Below are positions 15,802 to 22,841 of a DNA stretch of 64,000 nucleotides, in pieces (the first letter of the stretch is position 1; each line of letters opens with the position of its first letter). The notes below the pieces were generated by a model. The model was given only the letters and a program-made list of their open reading frames with translations, was not told the origin of the DNA and searched no databases. The stretch is taken from positions 159,632-223,631 of the forward strand of contig NZ_RCHN01000045.1 of NCBI RefSeq assembly GCF_003671495.1, written 5' to 3'. The position numbers were made by a program, and so were the translations under genes. This DNA is from Ketobacter sp. (GTDB lineage: Bacteria > Pseudomonadota > Gammaproteobacteria > Pseudomonadales > Ketobacteraceae).

Positions 15802-17445
15802 CTAGTCTTTGGGGGCCAGTTTGCTGTCATTATGCGCCTTGGCGGCCTTGATGTAACCGGTGAACAATGGATGCCCGTCCCGTGGGGTGGACGTAAATTC
15901 CGGGTGGAACTGGCAGGCCACGAACCAGGGATGGTTCGGCACCTCAATCATTTCCACCAGCGATCCGTCCAGGGAGCGGCCCGCCACGCGCAGACCGGCT
16001 TTCTCCAAATCCGGAACGTACTTGTTGTTCACTTCATAACGATGACGGTGCCGTTCGAACACCACATCCTTGCCATAGAGTTCACGGGAGCGGCTGCCGT
16101 CCACCAGGCGACACTCCTGGGCGCCCAGGCGCATGGTGCCACCCAGGTCGGATTCAGCATCGCGCTGTTGCAGTGAGCCGTCTTCTTCCAGCCACTCGGT
16201 GATCAGGCCAACCACCGGAGTGGTGGTGTCTTCCACAAACTCGGTGCTGTGGGCATCGGCCATGCCGGCCATATCACGGGCGTACTCGATCACCGCCAGC
16301 TGCATACCCAGACAAATGCCCAGGTAAGGAACGTTGTTTTCACGGGCATAGCGCACCGCTGCGATTTTGCCTTCGGTACCCCGTTTGCCGAAGCCACCGG
16401 GCACCAGGATGGCATCGTATTTTTCCAGACAGCCAACCCCATCGCGCTCCAGATCCTCGGAGTCAACGTATTCAATGTTCACTTTGGTACGGGTGCGAAT
16501 CCCGGCGTGCAGCAACGCTTCGTTCAAGGATTTATAGGCATCGGCCAGATCCGTGTACTTGCCCACCATGGCCAAGGTGATGTCGTGTTGCGGATTCAGT
16601 TGCGCATCCACCACCGCGGTCCACTCGCTGAGGTCCGCCGCTTTGCACTCCAGCCCCAGTTTTTCCACCACAAAATCGTCCAGCCCCTGAGCGTGCAGCA
16701 CCGAGGGGATTTTGTAGATGGTATTGACGTCCATCAGGCCGATGACCGCACGCCGCTCCACGTTGGTGAACAATGCAATCTTGGCCAGGGAGGAGTCGGG
16801 GATCTTGTGATCGGAACGGCACAGCAGCACGTCGGGCTGCAGACCAATGGAACGCAGTTCCTTCACCGAGTGCTGGGTGGGTTTGGTTTTGGTCTCGCCG
16901 GCGGTGTCGATATAGGGCACCAGGGTAAGGTGGATGAACACCGAGTTGTTGGAACCCAGTTCCACCCGCAGTTGGCGCACGGCCTCCAGGAACGGCTGGG
17001 ATTCGATGTCGCCCACGGTGCCGCCGATTTCCACCAGCAGCACGTCCACGCCTAAATCATTATTCAGGATACGGTTTTTGATTTCATCGGTGATGTGGGG
17101 AATGACCTGCACGGTGGCCCCCAGGTAATCTCCGCGACGCTCCTTCTCGATCACATCCAGGTAGATCCGGCCGGAGGTGAAATTATTCTTTTTGGTCATG
17201 GTGTTACGGATGAAGCGCTCGTAGTGACCCAGATCCAGGTCGGTTTCAGCGCCATCCTCGGTAACAAAGACCTCCCCGTGCTGATAGGGGCTCATGGTGC
17301 CCGGGTCGACGTTGATATAAGGGTCCAGTTTCATCATGGAGACCTTGAGGCCACGGGCTTCCAAAATAGACGCCAAGGAGGCTGCTGCGATTCCTTTACC
17401 CAAGGAAGACACAACACCCCCCGTCACAAAAATGTATTTTGTCAT
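15802..17445 (-). CDS. pyrG: CTP synthase
   Basis: Converts UTP to CTP using ATP and glutamine. 547 residues, two domains. Synthetase domain: VTGGVVSSLGKGIAAASLA at residues 7-25, KLDPYINVDPGTMSPYQHGE, GGTVGDIESQPFLEA. Glutaminase domain: GGFGKRGTEGKIAAVRYARE, the nucleophile cysteine in YLGICLGMQLAVIE near residue 380, and the His-Glu pair in CQFHPEFTSTPRDGHPLF near the C-terminus. CTP is needed by the neighbours' pathways (Kdo activation, CdsA, IspD), a shared need that may explain the conserved pyrG-kdsA-eno cluster. Confidence 0.99.
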   Translation of the reverse strand: MTKYIFVTGGVVSSLGKGIAAASLASILEARGLKVSMMKLDPYINVDPGTMSPYQHGEVFVTEDGAETDLDLGHYERFIRNTMTKKNNFTSGRIYLDVIEKERRGDYLGATVQVIPHITDEIKNRILNNDLGVDVLLVEIGGTVGDIESQPFLEAVRQLRVELGSNNSVFIHLTLVPYIDTAGETKTKPTQHSVKELRSIGLQPDVLLCRSDHKIPDSSLAKIALFTNVERRAVIGLMDVNTIYKIPSVLHAQGLDDFVVEKLGLECKAADLSEWTAVVDAQLNPQHDITLAMVGKYTDLADAYKSLNEALLHAGIRTRTKVNIEYVDSEDLERDGVGCLEKYDAILVPGGFGKRGTEGKIAAVRYARENNVPYLGICLGMQLAVIEYARDMAGMADAHSTEFVEDTTTPVVGLITEWLEEDGSLQQRDAESDLGGTMRLGAQECRLVDGSRSRELYGKDVVFERHRHRYEVNNKYVPDLEKAGLRVAGRSLDGSLVEMIEVPNHPWFVACQFHPEFTSTPRDGHPLFTGYIKAAKAHNDSKLAPKD

Positions 17446-17522
17446 CGACTTACCAGTGAACGGAGAATGGAAAAGGTTGTAATCAGAATGGAGGGCAATT
17501 CTACCGGATTAGGTGGGCAGAC

Positions 17523-18872
17523 TCAATCTTGAGCACAGCCGGGGCGCTGCCAGTGGAAGCACACCCGATCTGCTTCGGACACAGGTGTATAGTCTTCGCA
17601 CACCCACAGGCCAGGCAGCCCGGCGATCCGTCCATCGGCATACAGGATAGGCCACAGGCCCCGCAACCAGGGGGGCACGGCCGCTTCCTGAAACAGGTCT
17701 TTGAGGGACTTGCCCGGCCGCCCTGGCAGCTTGAGGCGCTCACCCCCGGCTCGAAATTGAATGCTGAGGGTTTTTCCGCTCAGGGCCTGACGGGAAAAAG
17801 GCAGTGGTGACCCCGTTGCCCGCCATTGCCCCCAGGGTAGGGTCACCGTGGTGTCTACCGTCGGCAGGACAATGGGGTCACTGCCCGCCTCCGGTAACGG
17901 CTGGCCGAGGCCGTAGAGAACACCCTGGAAGCGGCGCACACTGGCCTGCCCCCAGGTGACCAGGGGCTGAGCGTCTGTGGTTGCCGATGCAACTTCGCTG
18001 GCAATGCGCTGCAACACCACTGCGCTGGGCAAGGGGATACCCAGTTCCCGCAACCAGAAGCGCAATAGGTTGTGCTGCCGTGCCGTGCTCAGGGTCTGCA
18101 AACGCACCAGTGGCAGGCCGCCATCGGGGCGAGCCCCTCCCAGATCCAGCGCCGCCAGGTCGTCCAGCAGCAGTGCCGACTCGTTGCATAACCGAGCCGA
18201 GCGGGCCAGGGTTTGGTTCAGCTCTGCACGCCGGGAGCGCCACAGGGGCAGCAAACGCCGCCGTATAAAATTGCGTTCCAGGGATTCGTCCTGATTGCTG
18301 GGGTCCTCGACCCAGTGCAGATGGTGCTCCCGGGCATAGGTTTCCAGCTCGAGCCGGTCCCAGTCCAGCAGCGGGCGCACAATGTGGAAGCCATGGCGAC
18401 GACTGTGGGCGGTCATGGCACCCAGTCCCAGAGGACCACTGCCACGGGCCAGGCGCTGCAGCAGGGTTTCCACCTGATCATCCCGGTGATGGGCCAACAG
18501 CAGGACCTCACTGGGCTGCACCAGCTCGTGGAACACCTGATAGCGGGCCCTGCGGGCCTGTTGTTCCAGACTGGAAGCTGCCCTGTCCACGGTGACATCA
18601 CGGGTGACGCAGGGAATGGACCATTGCTGGCACAGCGCGACGCACTGATTGCGCCAGCCGGGAGCCTCAGCGTGCAATTGATGATTGACGTGAATGGCCT
18701 GCAGGGGCGGCCGCCGGTGAGGCGGAAGCTGGCACCACCAGCGGTACACCAGGTGCAACAGAACGGTGGAATCCAGCCCACCACTGAAGCCCACATGAAT
18801 GCGGTCAGGCCCTGGACATTCCGCCAGGGCCTGACCGATTAATTGACTGTTCAGAACATTTGCGTTTGGCAC
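17523..18872 (-). CDS. tilS: tRNA(Ile)-lysidine synthase
   Basis: Attaches lysine to C34 of the CAU-anticodon isoleucine tRNA so that it reads AUA; essential. 449 residues. Seen: the PP-loop HVGFSGGLDSTVLLHLVY near residue 26, LLLAHHRDDQVETLLQRLARG, the second conserved block EDPSNQDESLERNFIRRRLLP, and a C-terminal TilS domain (KLPGRPGKSLKDLFQEAAVP). The start is GTG at 18872 with no clear Shine-Dalgarno sequence. Only 15 bases separate it from the GldG-like gene upstream, so here tilS is likely carried on the ABC-transporter transcript; in Pseudomonas it follows accA instead. Confidence 0.97.
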   Translation of the reverse strand: MPNANVLNSQLIGQALAECPGPDRIHVGFSGGLDSTVLLHLVYRWWCQLPPHRRPPLQAIHVNHQLHAEAPGWRNQCVALCQQWSIPCVTRDVTVDRAASSLEQQARRARYQVFHELVQPSEVLLLAHHRDDQVETLLQRLARGSGPLGLGAMTAHSRRHGFHIVRPLLDWDRLELETYAREHHLHWVEDPSNQDESLERNFIRRRLLPLWRSRRAELNQTLARSARLCNESALLLDDLAALDLGGARPDGGLPLVRLQTLSTARQHNLLRFWLRELGIPLPSAVVLQRIASEVASATTDAQPLVTWGQASVRRFQGVLYGLGQPLPEAGSDPIVLPTVDTTVTLPWGQWRATGSPLPFSRQALSGKTLSIQFRAGGERLKLPGRPGKSLKDLFQEAAVPPWLRGLWPILYADGRIAGLPGLWVCEDYTPVSEADRVCFHWQRPGCAQD

Positions 18873-18887
18873 ATTACCATCAACATG

Positions 18888-20831
18888 TCAGCCACGACGG
18901 CGGCGCAGCCACGCCACCCCGATCAGCAACAGGGTCAATAACAGAGGTACCAGGGCAATATTGATCAGTTTGAGGGTGAAGTCCAGTTGTTCAATGTCCT
19001 GATTCAACTGATGCTGGACGTTGCGCAGTTTTTTCCGGATTGACAGCTTCTCCCGTTGGAACTCCAGCAACTGGGCCTCCACTTCAGGGGTAAGGGTAAT
19101 GCTGTTGGCGTCATCCCCTTGCTGGTTCTGCAATTCCATCAGCTTTTGTTCCACCGCCTGCAACTGGTTCTGCAGATCCTGCTCCACGCTGCGGAAACGT
19201 TCCTCCGCCTCCCGTTGCATCTCTTTCACCACGGTGAACGGGCGGAAATAACGCCCCTGTCCGCGGATGCTCACCAGGTCCGGGCTGCCGGAGAGGGTAT
19301 CCACCGCATTGAAGAAGAAGTCCCCGTTATCGGCAAAGGGCGCGGCCACACTCTGGCCAAAGAACTGCCGGATCTGAACCCAGAGACGGTCCGTCAGGAT
19401 GTCCGTGTCGGCCACAATCATCACATTGATGGGCTGCTGGGATTGCTGCAGGAACTCCGCCGGCTGATCCGTGGCGGCGGCTGCGTTAGGTTGTGCAGCG
19501 CCCTCAGAATCCGTCTCCGATTCATTTTCAGGTGCGTCTTCCCCTTCGCTGACCGGCACGCCATCCGGGAACGCGGACTGCACCGGACCCCGCACGGTGG
19601 CCGCCAGCACGTACTCTTCACCGGTGGGTTTAAAGCCGATGGCCAAGCCGCTGGGGTCCTGCATCATGTCCAGCTTGCTGGCCACAATGGGCATGGCGTA
19701 GGCGGAGGATTTCATCAGCACGCCTACTTCCGTGGTCCGTTGCTCCAGGGGCTTGATGTAACCGGCACTGGCCATGTGCAACGTTTCCAGCTGACTCACA
19801 ATCTGGTTATCCCGGGCCAGGTTCTGGTCGGTCAACTGCAGAATACCCAAATGACGAACCGGCTGTCCGCTGGGGCTTCCCACCTGCAATGCCAGCTGGG
19901 CATCCCCTACAAACTCCCGGGTGGAAACGTCCACACCCCAGGCGTTGAAGAGCTTGTTCAGATCATCGGAAGCCTTACTGCCAGGTGCCTGGGCCAACTC
20001 AGCGTAGGGGTCCACAAAGAAGATGGCATGGCCGCCCCGCAGCACAAACTGGTCAATGGCAAAGAGCGTGGTGTCGGGCAGGTCTTTCGGGTGAATCACC
20101 ACCAGCAGATCGTAATCCTCCGTGGAGATGTCCTCCTGATCATTGCCGATGGTGCTGACGTCGAACAACTGCCGAATCTGGTCCACGCTGAACCAGGGCT
20201 GGGTGGGCTGGCGCATCATCATATTGAAACCGCCTTCCACCTCCAGGCCGGCAATCAGGCCCACCCGGGGTTTGTGCTCCTGGCTCACCTGATAGATCAT
20301 TTTCGCAATGTCATATTCCAGAAATTCCTGTCGATCCGGTTTGAAGAATGGAATCTGCAAAGTAGGACGCTCGCTCTCTTCCGCGCTGGCGCCCTCCTCC
20401 AGCTCGCCGTACTGAGCCACCAGGCCGAAATACACCGTATCGCCGGCGTTGCCGATGGGCGCTGCCTGCAGACCGAAGGCGGCGGCGCGATCCTCATCCT
20501 CCGAGAACGGCTCCGGATCAATCACGGTCAGTTTGATGCGCCCCTGGGACGCCAGCTCAAACTCTTCCAGCAGTTCCCGCACCTGCTTGGCGTAGTTGCG
20601 CCAGGCCAGGGCATCCTTGGTGGTGGTGGTGGAGAAAAAGAAATACAGATCCAGCGGCTGCTGCAGATCCCTGACAATATTTTTGCTGCCCGTGGACAGG
20701 GTGTACAAGCCTCCTTCTGTCAGATCCACCCGGGCACTTTTGAACACCCAATCGGTGAACAGCGTGGAGAACAACATTGCTAACGCCAGCACAACCAGAC
20801 CGGCACCTGAAAACCATTTGCTTACTCGCAT
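18888..20831 (-). CDS. GldG-like ABC-transport auxiliary protein
   Basis: Extracytoplasmic subunit of an ABC-2 type system of the gliding-motility GldG family; function in non-gliding bacteria is unknown. 647 residues: an N-terminal transmembrane anchor (about 8-28), the family segment VDLTEGGLYTLSTGSKNIVRD-like at 35-55 (shortened here), a large periplasmic domain, an acidic Ser/Glu-rich linker near 430-460 (about position 19550), a coiled coil of Glu/Gln/Leu (about 545-615) and a C-terminal transmembrane helix ending in WLRRRRG. The start ATG follows GGAGGAGCC. It is the third gene of an ATPase-permease-GldG series. The DUF4340 protein that often follows GldG is not present; tilS is next. 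Confidence 0.85.
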   Translation of the reverse strand: MRVSKWFSGAGLVVLALAMLFSTLFTDWVFKSARVDLTEGGLYTLSTGSKNIVRDLQQPLDLYFFFSTTTTKDALAWRNYAKQVRELLEEFELASQGRIKLTVIDPEPFSEDEDRAAAFGLQAAPIGNAGDTVYFGLVAQYGELEEGASAEESERPTLQIPFFKPDRQEFLEYDIAKMIYQVSQEHKPRVGLIAGLEVEGGFNMMMRQPTQPWFSVDQIRQLFDVSTIGNDQEDISTEDYDLLVVIHPKDLPDTTLFAIDQFVLRGGHAIFFVDPYAELAQAPGSKASDDLNKLFNAWGVDVSTREFVGDAQLALQVGSPSGQPVRHLGILQLTDQNLARDNQIVSQLETLHMASAGYIKPLEQRTTEVGVLMKSSAYAMPIVASKLDMMQDPSGLAIGFKPTGEEYVLAATVRGPVQSAFPDGVPVSEGEDAPENESETDSEGAAQPNAAAATDQPAEFLQQSQQPINVMIVADTDILTDRLWVQIRQFFGQSVAAPFADNGDFFFNAVDTLSGSPDLVSIRGQGRYFRPFTVVKEMQREAEERFRSVEQDLQNQLQAVEQKLMELQNQQGDDANSITLTPEVEAQLLEFQREKLSIRKKLRNVQHQLNQDIEQLDFTLKLINIALVPLLLTLLLIGVAWLRRRRG

Positions 20832-20856
20832 TGTCTCGGCTCCTCCTCGTTGGCGC

Positions 20857-21591
20857 TCAGTTGGCTTTCTTCATGTGGATGACGATGGCGGTGGCGGTGA
20901 GCCAGCCGGCAATCATGATGAGGAAATACAGCACGTCCCGCAGATCCAGCACACCTTTGGCAAAGGCGTTGAAATGGGTGAGGAAACTCAGTGCGGCCAC
21001 GGACTCAATGAACCAGTCTGCCATCCAGTCCGGCCACCAGCCCATGACGATTTCCCAGCCGCTGACCATCATCAGAAAACACACCACCACGGCCACAATA
21101 AACGCAATCACCTGATTTTTGGTACAGGCGGAAATGCAGGAACCCACCGCCAGCATGGCGCCGGCCATCAACCAACTGCCCAGATAACTGGCCAGGATCA
21201 CCCCGTTGTCCGGGTCCCCCAGGTAGTTCACGGTGAACCAGATGGGGCAGGTCAGGATCAATGCAATGCCGGTGAACACCCAGGCGGCCAGGAATTTTCC
21301 CAGCACCATATCCCGCAGGCTGATGGGCAGAGTCATCAACAATTCCAGGGTGCCGCTCTTGCGTTCCTCCGCCCACAGGCGCATGGACAGGGCGGGCACT
21401 AAAAACAGATAGAGCCAGGGATGATAGTTGAAGAACGCACGCAGGTCCGCCTGGCCGTTGTCAAAGAACCCGCCAAAGAAAAAGGCAAAGGAACCGGCCA
21501 GCACCAGGAAAATCACGGTGAACACATAGGCCAGTGGAGTGGCCACATAACTGGCCAGTTCCCGTTTAAAGATCACGGCTGTCTGACGCAT
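20857..21591 (-). CDS. ABC-2 type transporter permease (GldF-like)
   Basis: Membrane subunit with six predicted helices in 244 residues. Seen: KRELASYVATPLAYVF near residue 9, then the first helix, the cytoplasmic RLWAEERKSGTLELLMTLP block (about 73-91) that is characteristic of ABC-2 permeases of the GldF/CcmB-NosY kind, and four further hydrophobic segments. The ATG overlaps the stop of the ATPase gene by one base (TGATG), so the two are translationally coupled. It is followed 25 bases later by the GldG-like gene. The exported substrate cannot be read from the sequence. Confidence 0.88.
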   Translation of the reverse strand: MRQTAVIFKRELASYVATPLAYVFTVIFLVLAGSFAFFFGGFFDNGQADLRAFFNYHPWLYLFLVPALSMRLWAEERKSGTLELLMTLPISLRDMVLGKFLAAWVFTGIALILTCPIWFTVNYLGDPDNGVILASYLGSWLMAGAMLAVGSCISACTKNQVIAFIVAVVVCFLMMVSGWEIVMGWWPDWMADWFIESVAALSFLTHFNAFAKGVLDLRDVLYFLIMIAGWLTATAIVIHMKKAN

Positions 21592-22508
21592 CAGGCCACC
21601 TCCTGGGTAATGGTGCGGAACACTTCGTCCAGACGACCCCGTTCCACATGCAGTTCATCCACCTGCCAACCTTGCTGGCTGATCAGTGCGTTCACGGGCG
21701 CAAACAGGGACTGCCCTGATTTGGGGAACACCACCAGGCGCCCTTGATCCGCTTCCACACTGGCCACCTGAGGCAGTTTGACCAACTCGGATTCGGCGTT
21801 TTCGGCTCCCTGCAAAGTCATGCTGATGGCGCCGTGATAGCGGGAGCGGGCTTCCAGTTGCTGGGGAGTGCCATCCGCCAGAATCCGGCCACCGGCTATG
21901 ATGATGGCGCGGGTACATACGGCGGACACTTCTTCCAGAATGTGAGTGGAGACAATGACAATCTTGTCCTTGGACAGGTTGGCAATGAGGTTACGCACTT
22001 CCTGCTTCTGATTCGGGTCCAAGCCATCGGTGGGTTCGTCCAGAATCAGCACTTTGGGATCATGGATAATGGCCTGAGCCAGCCCCACCCGGCGCTTGAA
22101 ACCTTTGGACAGGGTTTCGATGGGCTGATCAAAGACCGAAGACAGTTGCAGGGCTGTTTCCACCCGCTCCACCCGCGCTTGCAGCTCTGCTCCGCGATAC
22201 CCGCGCACCTGACCGATGAAGGCAAGAAACTGACGCGGGGTCATATCGCCGTAACTGGGGGCGCCCTCCGGCAGATAGCCGATCAGCTCCTTGGCTTTCA
22301 AGGGCTGTTCCGTGGCGTCGTGGCCGAGCACCGTGACTTTACCCGAAGTCGGCGCCAGAAAGCCGGTGATCATCTTCATAGTGGTGGATTTTCCGGCACC
22401 GTTAGGTCCCAGGAAACCCAGTACCTCCCCAGGCGCGACCGAAAAGGAAAGGCCATTGACCGCGGTAAAGGGGCCAAAGGTCTTGGTCAAGTTATCGATT
22501 CTGATCAT
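21591..22508 (-). CDS. ABC transporter ATP-binding protein (GldA-like)
   Basis: Energising subunit of the GldG-type system; 305 residues. Seen: Walker A GFLGPNGAGKSTTMKMI near residue 31, Q-loop region GYLPEGAPSYGDMTPRQFL, the signature LSKGFKRRVGLAQAI, Walker B VLILDEPTDGLDPNQ, and the H-loop STHILEEV. A C-terminal domain of about 80 residues follows, as in the DrrA/GldA branch. The gene heads the leftward unit ATPase-permease-GldG-tilS. A -10-like TATAAA is present at 22592-22587, upstream of the ATG. Confidence 0.93.
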   Translation of the reverse strand: MIRIDNLTKTFGPFTAVNGLSFSVAPGEVLGFLGPNGAGKSTTMKMITGFLAPTSGKVTVLGHDATEQPLKAKELIGYLPEGAPSYGDMTPRQFLAFIGQVRGYRGAELQARVERVETALQLSSVFDQPIETLSKGFKRRVGLAQAIIHDPKVLILDEPTDGLDPNQKQEVRNLIANLSKDKIVIVSTHILEEVSAVCTRAIIIAGGRILADGTPQQLEARSRYHGAISMTLQGAENAESELVKLPQVASVEADQGRLVVFPKSGQSLFAPVNALISQQGWQVDELHVERGRLDEVFRTITQEVA

Positions 22509-22779
22509 GTTGAATCCCTGTTCTCAATTAACAACGTGCGACCCGCGTTCACACCGAGACACGAAAAGACAAGTTATTCAATTTTCTTTATAGGGTGGGG
22601 TTCGATACCCCAAAACGCCCCTTTGGACCCATGCCGTTCCGGAAAGTTCGGTGGCCGAACCGACATTCAGCCCCCACAAAGGGAGCCGGTAATATGGAAC
22701 CGGAGACACGATTTTTCAACGGCTTATTTTTGTAAACTTTATGGATTAATGCTTTGTTACACTGACGAGTGGCAGATTT
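22509..22779. other. Divergent intergenic region with several inverted repeats
   Basis: Between the divergent ABC operon and plsB. Seen: GGGG-N7-CCCC (22597-22611), an outer CCCTTTG/CAAAGGG pair (22619-22625 with 22677-22683) enclosing the palindrome TTCCGGAA (22637-22644) and the hairpin GTTCGG-TGG-CCGAAC (22646-22660), and CCGGT-N8-ACCGG (22686-22703). A -10-like TATAAA for the leftward operon lies at 22592-22587. No reading frame or known riboswitch is recognised; the structure is unexplained. Confidence 0.5.
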
Positions 22780-22808
22780 TTGCCTAAGCTGGCATTAGGC
22801 AGTAGACT
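22780..22808 (+). promoter_or_regulatory. plsB promoter with embedded inverted repeat
   Basis: TTGCCT (22780-22785), 17-base spacer, TAGACT (22803-22808), 33 bases before the plsB ATG. The perfect inverted repeat TGCCTAA (22781-22787) / TTAGGCA (22795-22801) covers the -35 and spacer. The 13 bases TAGGCAGTAGACT are identical to those of the fdxA promoter. Confidence 0.6.
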
Positions 22809-22841
22809 GGCGCCAATTTTAAGGACTCTATAGGTAGTCAC

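Noticed and set aside
22597..22611. GGGG-TTCGATA-CCCC resembling a tRNA T-arm
   Set aside because: No acceptor, D or anticodon arms can be built around it on either strand.
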